Source: Rotaria socialis (lineage: Eukaryota > Rotifera > Eurotatoria > Philodinida > Philodinidae). From it: a DNA stretch of 64,000 nucleotides. Location of the stretch: assembly GCA_905331475.1 (NCBI GenBank), contig CAJNYU010002706.1, positions 1 to 64,000 of the forward strand, read 5' to 3'. A program made the position numbers and the translations under genes. Each line of letters starts with the position of its first letter. The first letter of the stretch is position 1. The notes beneath the pieces were generated by a model. It ran no database searches and was not told the origin of the DNA. It worked only from the letters and a program-made list of their open reading frames with translations. This document shows positions 34,475 through 45,548 of the stretch, one piece after another.

Positions 34475-35808
34475 AAATCTTAAAATATGTGTTATATCAT
34501 AAAATGCAATCTTTTAGAAAGCCTTAAAAAGTTATTTCAATATAATTAAGATGTGCTGAATGAAAATAAAAAAAATAAAATTAGAGGTATAGTCCACTTA
34601 GAGCATGATTATTGAAAGTTTGCGTTTGCAGAACAACATAATATTTAATTCGTCTGTAGTTCGTCCATTGAAATCCATCTTATTTAGCTTCATTGATTCT
34701 TTCACTTTTTTGTGAACACAATAAATTAATTGACAAGCATGGAAATATTATATTCTGATTTTTGTTAAAAAAAAGGATCCGACACTTTTGTGCTATAGGT
34801 GTCGGTATACGTTATTGCCATGAAGCTCAAATGTTAAACGATTAAAATGTTTAATATGTGTTTTTTTCGATCAATTTGATTGTTTCTATGTCAAAAAACA
34901 ATTAAATCGCTTGTCGAAGGCTTTAATTGAGGATTTCTTTTCCACATATATTAAACAATAATCATTTAATAATTCACTGATTGACATCGATTTTTATTAA
35001 AATAACATACTTCGCATTAAAATAAAAAAATTGCTGATAATATGTAATAGTCAAGATGTTTTAAATAGACTATTTGATGTTGTATCAATTAAATTTCTTG
35101 TTTAAGTATATTATATAAGATTATATCAATAATTAAGTAACATTTCTTCGTTCAGCCATGGTGAGTTATCCATAAATCTTGTAAAAATAGAAAAATTACC
35201 AACAAAATATCGAAAATTTGCTATTTTCAATAGAATATGCCATCGATGTGTTATCGTTTTAATCATGTACAGATTTTATTCCTGAATTTAAGAAAAAAAT
35301 TATTTTGTATGGTATATCAACAGTTGGTATAAAAAATGCAACTTGAAATCATTTTGGTGTTGGTTGATTGATATGAATTGAAAAGAAAAGGAACTTTTGT
35401 CTTGACAAAATCGTTTTCATTTTATAAGCACTAGAAAATATAGAATTACGGTTCCAAGAACGGTCGACTTAGTTTATATTAAAGATTTATATTCAGCTGC
35501 ATCTTTTTACTAGTAACAAATGATGATCAAATTTCACACAATATTTGGATGTCTTCAAACACGAATAAATCTTTATTTTCTATGACATTCTTCGTTATGA
35601 TGTTAACAGTGGATAATGTCATGCTCTAGTTTTTTGCTTAAGTCTATTAAAACAAAAGTTTCTTGTAATAGATGAAAATAAGAATGCAACTAGTCTATCA
35701 ACATTGTCCAGTCAAAAATATTATTTTATCTAGTAGGCACGTACAACATCAGCTTTTTATTGTCATGATTAATTTATGCGTATGTATCATAGAACTTTTG
35801 ATAAGTAC
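34475..35808. other. intergenic, upstream of DBT
   Basis: AT-rich, no gene recognised. Its proximal part should contain the DBT promoter; a TATTTTAAG acceptor-like site lies about 10 bp before the DBT ATG. Confidence 0.4.
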
Positions 35809-37259
35809 CAGAGATGCCCACAGGACAGGGTTACCCTGCCCTGAACAGCAACAGGGTAGGCCAGGGAAATTGCAGGGCAGGACAGGGTGAGTCCTTATAC
35901 CCTGCAAAATGAAAACCCAGTTGTTTGGATTTCCGTTCTGAAGAAATTTTTCCTTTAGTTCGTAAGACTCAAAAATAAGAAAATAGACTCCACAGAACGT
36001 CACAAACTGATAGTCAGAAGTTTCTCTGTCTGACCTGGCCCATATAAGCCACGACTCGTTTCCACTAAAGCTGCTCAATCAGTGGTCGCCGGTTGACTCG
36101 TTTTTTACGCTCGATAGAGACAAGTGTTTCATGAGTTTCCACACAAGCCATTTCGAAATATTTTGTTCTTTTCTGGAGATAATAAAATTTTTCTAAGAGG
36201 ATCCTCATCAAAAATTAACATATTCGTGATTTTTTTCTGAGACTTATACCTCTTCAAGAAAATGTTCATTTTGCTTGAAATTTTCAATATAGATCTATCG
36301 TTAGTTGAGATATTTTCCCTGAAAATATGAGCTCAAACTGATCGATTATTGATGAGTTGACCTCGAGCACCGGTAGCATTGAAAAAATTCCGTTTTTTTT
36401 GTATTTTGTGAATGTACATTTTCATTTAGTACATAATACTGGCGAGCTAAAATTTTAACCACAGAGATCTCCTTGACTAGGTCCGGTAAAAACTTTAGCT
36501 CTCCTGTTAGTCCTCATCGATCGGAAGCCGTTGTAAAAATGCGATTTTCATCAAAATCATGGTGATGGAGAAATCACATTTTTCATGAGGATTCCATACA
36601 AAAATGAAACTAGCTGGAGAACTAAATTTTTTACCAGACCTAGCCAAGGAGATCTCTGTGGTTAAAATTTTAACTTACCAGTATTATCTACTAAATCTAA
36701 ATGTTCATCCGCAAAATAAAAAAAAAACAGAATTTATTCAATGTTACTGGAACTCGAGGTGAACTCATCAATAATCGATCAGTTTGAGCTCATATTTTCA
36801 GGGAAAATACCTCAACTAAAGATAGATCTACATTGAAAATTTCAAGCAAAATGAATATTTTCTTTAAGAAGTATAAGTCTCAGAAAAATCGAATGTCTCA
36901 AGAATGGAACAAGATTTTTGAAACAGTTTTCGCATGAATTCATCAAACACTTGCATCTATCATCATAAAAGTACCGATTAAATCGACCACCGCTGATTAA
37001 GAAGGGCCCATCGTGGCTTGTCTGAGCTGACTCTAAAACAAAATATTGTTCTATAGTACAATGAGAAACATGTCTTTTTATTTTGAAATGTATCAAAAAT
37101 TACAATACAGACACTATTTCAATTCAACAGGGTACCCTGCCCTGCCCACTCAAAACCGACAGGGCAGGGACAGGACGCATCTTAAATTTTTTCATTTTTT
37201 TTCAATAGGGCAGGGCAGGGCAGGACAGGGTGCAAAAGGTTGCCATATGGACATCTCTG
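35809..37259. mobile_element. 1.45-kb foldback (inverted-repeat) element, CAGAGATG termini
   Basis: The ends are CAGAGATGCCCA and its near-complement TGGACATCTCTG. Subterminal G-rich runs of CAGGG or GGGCAG motifs follow at both ends, for example TGCCCTG near 35838 and GGGCAGGGCAGGGCAGG near 37208. The inner arms also pair at length: 36225-36500 is the inverted counterpart of about 36600-36900, sharing blocks such as ATAATCGATCAGTTTGAGCT and GAGATCTC..GTGGTTAAAATTTTAA. The centre is near 36545. No transposase is encoded; the open frames inside are by-products of the repeats. CAGAG termini fit non-autonomous hAT elements, but the flanking 8 bp (ataagtac and aatacaca) do not match, so no target duplication is visible. 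Confidence 0.75.
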
Positions 37260-37608
37260 AATACACACATATGTCAAGAAAGTATAAGGCTGCATGATCA
37301 TGTGACAGCATGCGCCATCTATGAGTGAAGTGAAATAAATCATTTTTTCTGAAAAAATTTCATTCTGAACAATTACTCATTATGGATTTTATACTGTAAA
37401 TTTAATTTTTTGAATTGATTTGATTATTGTTAATGACAGTCGTCAGGTAGAGTCTCTACTTTAACAACAGAATCAATTATGGTTTGTCATTTACATGTTG
37501 TGGTTGTTGAGGATAAAACGCATACTCATAAAATATCTGTTGTTCTGAACTCGTAGTTAATTACATTATTTGTTAACTCAAATCTAAATACAGAATCAGT
37601 CTTTTGAA
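37260..37608. other. RSPH3 upstream region
   Basis: Short AT-rich stretch between the foldback element and RSPH3. It presumably holds the RSPH3 promoter, so the element sits only about 350 bp from the gene. No site identified. Confidence 0.4.
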
Positions 37609-39893
37609 ATGGCTGCAACACTTGTAAAACCACCTAATTCAACTTATACATTTTCCAGTCAACCTAAAGCAGTCCAGCAACAAGGACAACGGCAAAAATT
37701 CCGACAACCTGTTACGAATCCACCGTAAGTTTATGATTATTTCAATTTTTGTTTTGTTTATAATGTAATGCATCTATGTTGATAAAGAGATGACAGTAAT
37801 ACGTTTGGAAATCTTATGTACGATCGACGTGTTATTCGTGGAAATACCTATGCACTGCACACACTTCCAGCGGTAACTTTTGATTTAGGTTAATGAAAAT
37901 TTTTATTCGATTTAAATAGCATGCACAACCAGACCCAATCGAAGTTCAACGCCAACAAGAAGCTAAACGACGCGCTTTAGCGCGACGAAAAGCACGCGAA
38001 CAAATTCGAACAAGAACACCTGAACCTGTACATAATCGAAAGAATATCGATGTTCAAACAGAACTTTATCTTGAAGAACTCAGGTAAACATTGTTATTTT
38101 AAATTTCAGAAGAGAATATATTTCACGTTTAGTTGACAAATAATTATTCACCACATCTATATTTCATAGCGTGACTTGATATAATATCTTTTTATCTCAC
38201 AAATAATATATTTTTCATGTGTCTATATATTTATATCATCAGTTTCATGTCACAAAATAGAGAGAGATTGCAGGAATAGATATAACCAACAATTTCTTTT
38301 GTTTATCGTATAAATAACATGAAACATCAGTTAGAGAAGAATATTGTAATTGAAATGATTGGTATTATCGATCTTAAATAGAACATCAGTAACGTTTTTC
38401 GCATACTACTGTGTATTCTATCTTGCAAGAAGGTCAAAAGAGTTTTTGATAACAAAATAAAATGATGAGCATGATCAATAACTGACAAAATGACAACATT
38501 TATGTCAATAGTAATTGAGCCACTGGAAATTTTTCTTGATTTAAAATTAAGTAATTAATGATTAGTTTTAAAGCAAATCTTTAAATTGAATATAGCAGAA
38601 TATTTTCATGTATGAAAACTTGTAATATTAATAAATAAATAGATTTTTTAACTAGTCGAATTTCATAGAGACGGATGCTCTTTGTTTTAACCTTTTTCAA
38701 TACAAATTAAAAGACTCAGGTTTTTATTTGTTAACCATTATTTAGTAGACAACAACTTAGACTAGCATTTGTCTTGTTGAAAATTTAGTGATCGTATTGA
38801 AGAAGCTGACGTTGACGTTCAAACAGATGCATTTCTTGATCGACCACCGTCACCATTATTCATTCCGCAATCAACTGGCAAAGATATATCTACACAAATC
38901 GAATCAGGCGATGTAAATTTAATATTCGTATTTTTTCTCGAAAGGTTTTTATAATAAATTTTAGTTATTTGATTTTGATCTTGAAGTAAAACCGATTGTT
39001 GAAACCTTAGTTGGTAAAACAGTAGAACAAGCATTAATTGAAGTTGCTGAAGAAGAAGAATTAGCTGAAATTCGTGAACAACAACGCGACTATGAAGAAA
39101 TACGTAATGCTGAATTAATCGAATTACAAAGATTAGAAGAACAAGAAAGACGCTTGAGAGCTGAAAAAGATCGTCGAATGAAACAAGCACAAGAAGCACT
39201 TCGATTAGAGCAGGATGTTGCACAAAAGATAGCAGCAAGAGCTTTTGCCAAAGCTTATCTACAAGATCTTGTTCCAAGTGTATTTAACAATCTAAGAGAA
39301 AATGGATACTTTTATGATCCTGTTGAACATGGTATTTATTTGATTGGAAACTAAAGCATATTTTTTTCCTCATTTGATTATTTCTTTTCGTAGAAATTGA
39401 AACATCATTTATGCCTTGGTTAATGGAGAAGACAATGACACAAGTTAATCAATTGGTACTTGGCCGAACTATACTTGATTCGATCATTCGAGATGTTGTT
39501 AATCAACGTATTGATGATTATCAAAAATTAGAAGAAACACTTAGACAAGTAAAATTCTAGGCTTAATTTGTGTGAAAAAGTAAAGAATCTTTTTATTTTT
39601 TTTTAAGATGATTGAAGGTGGTATTGATATGGGTACATCAACAGGTGAGATTGGTCATGGTTTACAACAAGATATTGACCGACAAGGATCGGGCCTAGAA
39701 GAATCAACTTTAAGAACTGAAAATAATCCAAATGAAGGAGGTGAAACTACAGGAAGTGTCTTGCAGAATGGTAAATGGAGCTTTTAAATTCTCGAAATTT
39801 GAATTAATTTTCATCCTTGTTTTAGACGACGTTGGGGATGAGCATGAAGAAGAACAAGTAAATGCAGGTGAAGATAATGCTGACGAACAGTGA
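37609..39893 (+). CDS. RSPH3: radial spoke head protein 3
   Basis: Eight exons: 37609-37724, 37788-37872, 37920-38083, 38789-38912, 38965-39331, 39394-39548, 39608-39770, 39826-39893; 1242 nt, 413 residues. RSPH3 is the dimeric anchor of axonemal radial spokes in motile cilia and binds the PKA regulatory subunit. Family landmarks are NLMYDRRVIRGNTYA, the Arg-rich segment EAKRRALARRKAREQ, NIDVQTELYLEEL and DVQTDAFLDRPPSP. A long Glu/Arg coiled coil (LAEIREQQRDYEEIRNAELI onward) leads to QKIAARAFAKAYLQDLVP, NGYFYDPVE and MEKTMTQVNQLVLGRTILDS. The C-terminal 75 residues are acidic, low complexity and not conserved. Intron 3 is 705 bp, while the others are 47-63 bp. Ciliated animals need this protein. 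Confidence 0.94.
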
Positions 39894-42598
39894 TTTATGA
39901 AACAAAGAATTCTATTATTTCGAATTTAATTTCTACGGTTGTCTACGTCTTTATTTTATCATCAAAAAACAAAATAAACATTTAATTTCTTTCTTCTTAA
40001 TTTATATAGTTTATGTTCTACACAACGAATTTAACGCAAATTCATTTTGTTTTGTTTATATTTTATTGCGTTGCAATGTCTTAGATTCAATGAGAACAAA
40101 AATGAACACTGTCATAATCACTTGCGTGTCTGTTTATGCTCGTTTGTCCTGTGTAGAACAGAATTTCATGTTTTTTGCCAATGCATTAGCTCATTAAAAT
40201 TAGAATTATATAATATTGTTCCACATTATCACATTTAATAATAACAATCAATCGGAATACTCATCGAAGGACATTTAAAACTATTCATGAATAATCTTTA
40301 GAAAAAGTACAGAAAATGAGTTAGTTAAAATCGTTCATTTTTACACAGAGGATCAGACAAATCTATTATGGAGATTATTGATAATATTGTATTTGCTGCT
40401 TTTATAAAAAAAATTTCCTCGGAATTTTGAAGTTGAATTAATTTCTAGAGTCATTTCGGAAAAAATCTAGTTACGACTTTGCAAGTATATCATGTAAAAA
40501 TGAATGATCTCCATCTATTATACTAATACTAAAATTAGCACAGTAAACTATTAGGCATTTTAAAAAAATTGACAATCAGAATGGGCGACCCAGATCATCA
40601 TTTTAACTTAAACGAAGATGGAGAGAGCCAACATAATGCGATTTTTATCTGAACGTCCTCTACAGATCAGCCTTGCCAATTATAAACAGAATATAGAATT
40701 TTTTTTGTTCGCTGATTATTATCTGTTTTCGCATAAATAACGAATAATTCAATGACACTTCACCGTATATGAACTTATTGATTAAACTAATTTATTGTGA
40801 AAATTTCAGTATTCTTTAAAAGTATTAAATATATATATATTAAGAAAATGGATGGCAAAATTCATAGAAACAACATCTTTAATTAACTGAAAATCATAAA
40901 TTTTCATGTAAGAAAAGTTATCTAATTCTTGTTCATTTTATTAAGTATTTGTCAATGTTCTATAGAGATTAATTGAAAATCAAAAAGGAAACCTTCACCA
41001 TGAATAAAACACACAGAAAGCATAGAATATGTTTTATTCTAGTATTACTTAATTCTATGTCCCCCTATTTGAGAACGAACTAACATATTCTTTATAATTT
41101 TAAGCTTTCACAAGTTCAAAATATATTTCTAATGAAAACGATCATATATAGAAATTAGCAGAATTGCTATTACTACCAAGTCATCATGGAAAGATGCTAT
41201 ATCGACACTCGAACTTAATCTCATCATTTTTAGTTTTCGATCAGTTTCAAGCGAAAACATTTCTGGATTTAGATTTCTAATTTTAACTGGCTTGTTGAAA
41301 CTACAAATAGCATGAATTATGAGCAGATATTATCAGATTGATTTCCATTTGAAAAACTACCTTAAGATAATAATTTTAATTCTTGAATCGACTCTATGAT
41401 TGTGATTGCATATCATGAACATGATATAGATTTCATATTGAAGTCCAATCAGTGAATATCTCTCAGCTATTAGATGGAAAAGGTATTTGTCCGCTTAGTA
41501 TTTATTTCTTTTTAGTCCTTAAAACGACTTGAGTAGAATTTTCAGTAAATGCTAAAGTCATTAAAAAAAAGTGTTGATATTTCTTTTAAAAGTTTGAACT
41601 CAACAAATTCTTTTATTTTGTCAAACAGGAAATTGAAATAGTTTCTAAAATAAAATAGATTTTAACTAACTTCATATGACAAATCTTGATCAAAGAATTC
41701 TGAAAATAAAACTTCGATCTCATCACAGAAGTTTCTCACATGATTAAATGATTCTTCAATTAAGACTGTATTGACCCTGCAGATTTGAAATAGACATAAA
41801 TATATGAGGAAAAGGTTCGACTCATAGTTCATTGAAGCAAAGATGCTGCAATTTTCAGATTACTTTGACTGCAAGCCGTAAGCACGCCCATGAAGACGAT
41901 TAAAATGTATCCATCGTATTTTAACTATGACATTTCTATTTTTGCAAAAACAAAATACTAATGATACGAGAATAACTATTTTATAATAGCTTTAAACGTT
42001 TACCTTAATGCTGTCGTAAAATACAGCTATGAGGAAGTTTTATTATTTGCATAATCGTACCCACCAACACGTTTGATATTCTCTATTTCGGATTAGGAGT
42101 TAATGAAAAGATTTGAAACATTCATGATAAACTATTTATCTCTGCGATATTTCTCATTGAAATTAAAAAATCGTGGTGTTTTCATCTACAAACTAGAAAT
42201 TCGAATAATTTTTCAAATAATAATAGTTCAGTAGCACCTAAAAGATGCAAATGTTTATCGTTTCAAAAGCAATTGATCACTAATAGACTTTTCTGATTAG
42301 CTTGAGCTGTTAAAATAGGTGGCTCGAATTCAATGAATAGACTCGACTACGCATAATACACCATATAACTTTGTATCCATTAACAGAAAGCATAGAATAT
42401 GTTGTCATATGTAATTCACTTGTAACACAAAAAATATTATGCAAAAATTATACCATTTGATTGCGCCCTCTTAGTTCCTAAGCAATAATTGGACAATTCT
42501 ATATCATGGGACGTGACCATCTTATTGTGTGTTGTGCGATAAAAAGATCGAAAGATATACTGATAGATTGGATCGTCGATTGATAGTTTTTCAAAAGA
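39894..42598. other. intergenic, nothing recognised
   Basis: 2.7 kb of AT-rich DNA between RSPH3 and PGAP2. A 21-bp word (acagaaagcatag...) occurs twice, at 41013-41033 and 42383-42403, in the same orientation. No gene or element with defined ends is seen. Confidence 0.45.
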
Positions 42599-43617
42599 AT
42601 GGCAAATAAAAATGAAATAGCTCCATCTGAAACTTCTGTACGTATATCCATACCGTATTTAGCAAATGTTATTGTTAGTTTACCTTTAATTGGTATGGTT
42701 GCAAGTTTTATAGCATCAGTGCTATTTACGAAAGAACAAATCTTTGAATCTGAATGTGGGGTAAGTTGAGAAACAAAGAAAAACAAAATATGCTTTTATT
42801 TAAAAAAACCTGTTTCATAGTCTCGAAATTTTATTCCATCATTCTCATCAGTTATCGGTGTATCGCCTGGAAAATATATATGGCGTATGGCAATTGCATT
42901 TCATTGCTTTCCTCGATTTTTAATTGCGTCCCTTTATCATAATCAATTCAAAACAAGTTTATCAAAAGTAAAATATGATTCTCGATTAAAATATTTCATA
43001 TTGAAACAATTAATAAGTTTAAATACATTTTTCGAATTATGTGAAGTATTTGGCCTTATATTATTATCCTATATATCGTCGAAAGAAAATTATAGTTTAC
43101 ATGAAAAAGCTTTCATTCTATTTATGTTATCATCAACATTTCGCATGATAACATGTTTAATCTTATTTCGACATTTATTATTCAAATTATGGTTAAATAA
43201 TGATGTTGATGACAAAAATAAAAAGTTTCGTCTTCAAACATCGTACCAATGGAAAATGCGTTTATTTTGTTCAGCATTTATTTTTTCTCTTTTGCTAATA
43301 TTTGCATATGTAAGACATACAAGCAAGTGTTCCAATAATATTGGACAACCATCAACAGCTTGGAGTTATTTTTCTGCTTGTGAATATATTATTTGTTGTC
43401 TCATTATGGGTTATCATGCAACAGTAAGTTTGACCAATTATTCAAGTAGTATTAAAATTACATGTTATTTTTAATTTTCAAAACGAAGGTTTGTTGGGAT
43501 TTTAATCATTTTGAATTAACGATTTACAATAAAACAACAGCAAAATTAAATTATTCATTCATGAAATCAGAAGGAGAGATTGAAAATGAGCAAAAAGATA
43601 TTCATTCATCTAGATGA
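42599..43617 (+). CDS. PGAP2: post-GPI attachment to proteins factor 2 (PGAP2/FRAG1 family)
   Basis: Three exons: 42599-42760, 42821-43423, 43489-43617; 894 nt, 297 residues. PGAP2 is a multi-pass Golgi membrane protein needed for fatty-acid remodelling of GPI anchors. The N-terminal helix (VIVSLPLIGMVASFIASVLF) is followed by a luminal ECG..NFIPSFSSVIG segment and WRMAIAFHCFPRFLIA. Further helices follow, with YISSKENYSLHEKAFILFM matching the family block for the middle loop, then WKMRLFCSAFIFSLLLIF, YVRHTSKCS, ACEYIICCLIMGYHAT and the terminal CWDFNHFELTI. Human PGAP2 has matching elements in the same order. A hydrophilic tail of about 30 residues at the end is extra. PIGT of the same pathway lies 34 kb away, too far to suggest co-transcription. 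Confidence 0.92.
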
Positions 43618-45548
43618 AATCTAATATGAACAAAAAGAAACCAGATCTCTTCCACCATAAGATACACTATTAACGTTTTTGTATTTCTATGTAAAATCTA
43701 TTCTCTTGGTGTGTATTAGTTTTATATGAATGCAGCTTTTGTATATGGCACCCATTCATGCAAACTCCTTTTTTTATTGATTCTGTTTGAATTTAGAAAA
43801 AGAATGGAGACAAGTTCAAAAATTTTATTGCAATCATTTTTCAAACAAACAAAATTTCGATTTAAGTAGAAGTCATTCTTATCGTTCCAGTTTTTCATAC
43901 TGTTCATTTTCTTCCAAATGCAATCATAATTTTATTTTTCGTTTCTATTCGCTATTAATGATAAAAATATCAATTCGAATACACTGCTGGATTGTCTTAT
44001 TAAAGAAAAAATCTAAAAAAAGAGACTTGTCCACAAATTAATGGAGGAAACTTTCACAGTTTATTTTCTCAGTACACAGCATATGTATATTTGTTAATTA
44101 TTAATTCACTATATATATATGAGTTAAGAATTTTGTTCAACAGTAGCAAAAGAATAGAGATTTTTTCTCATACAAAATAAAATATTTGATTAAACAGAGT
44201 ATTGTAGTCGATTAAGTTTATTGTTATCCATGTAGAAAATGAATATTTCACGCTTCAAATATCTAGTTTCTTGCGTGAACCAATGGATTCAAGAAGCAAT
44301 TGTATTTATGATAAATCTTGTTCTGTATGCAAAAAGCATAAATGTAACAAATGTTTTTTTCATCTACAGTTCTAATTTACATAAAATACATGACTTACGT
44401 CAATCTATGAAATTTTGTTTTCGAAAAGTCTCCATACTTAGTATCCTACATGGACTTTTACAATCTTAAATGAAAACAAAAAAATTATCTGCTTTGTTAA
44501 TTCAGTGTTAAGAACTTTGTCAATAGACTCTATGCAATTTCGCTATTAAAAAATGTTTTACTAACGAACTTTTGGAATTCTCACTCCTTCAATACTCAAT
44601 CATCATATTTGAACTAAACTGATAATATTAGAATCTTCTAGAAGTGTTTTTTTCTTTCATAGAAATAAATCTTTGCCCAATAATAATAATACGTGAGGGT
44701 CAAAAAAACGTTTTCTTTTCAATTTTCATTCATGAGGTTGAATTTAAATAAAATTTGACTCTCTTCCTAAAAAAACGATTGAATATGATTGCTTTCATCA
44801 GTATAAATAAATTCACCTAAATATACAATCAATAACTTCTAGGTATTTCCCATGAATCTCATTACACATTTTATCTTCAAATAGAAGAAATATACATATC
44901 TGAAAATCAATATATTTGCTTGAATGTACGTAAAAGTTTGCGTATAAACAACTGACGATGAAGACCGATGTTCATAGAAAATATCATCTGAATTTTTTCA
45001 ATTTCTCTTTTTTATTTGATACATATTTTATTCTTTATGACTCGAAAAACACAAGAATAGTTTTATGTGCGAAATCCAAAATTTATAATTTCGACGTTGA
45101 TGAATGAATAAAAACTTTCAAATTTTCTTAATGTTTAGGGAAAAATTGATTTATTTCAATTCACCCTTAATAGCGATGCACATTGTTGTCTATTTTGATA
45201 AGTGACCGTTTGATTACTTCGTCGAAGTAAGTTTTTATTTTTCTTCGCATTACTACTACAGTATGATACTAAATCTTAAATTCAATATTTTTATTTTACG
45301 AAAAGGAAGCTGGCGAATTACCCTTCATTCTTTATTTTTATGTTTTGTTTTTATAATATTGAATGAATGAGAAAGAAAAGGATACATAGAACAACAATAT
45401 GTACAACAAACAAAATAAGAAAAGCAAGAACAATGATGAGATAGAAATCACGGCGGTTCGCATTATTTTAAAATCGTTATGAGAGGAGAAAAACATAGAT
45501 AATTTTTGTTCGTTGATAATGAGACTCGTTTCCTTGTTGCCTTTTCTT
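43618..45548. other. convergent intergenic region
   Basis: 1.9 kb between the 3' ends of PGAP2 (+) and beta-arrestin (-). Several short open runs on both strands show no family resemblance. Nothing else recognised. Confidence 0.4.

Noticed and set aside
35749-36078. 109-codon minus-strand open frame
   Set aside because: It lies mostly in the terminal arm of the foldback element, including the CAGGG repeats, and has no protein-like motif.
35801-37267. 8-bp target duplication of the 1.45-kb foldback element
   Set aside because: The flanking 8-mers ataagtac and aatacaca do not match at any reasonable shift.
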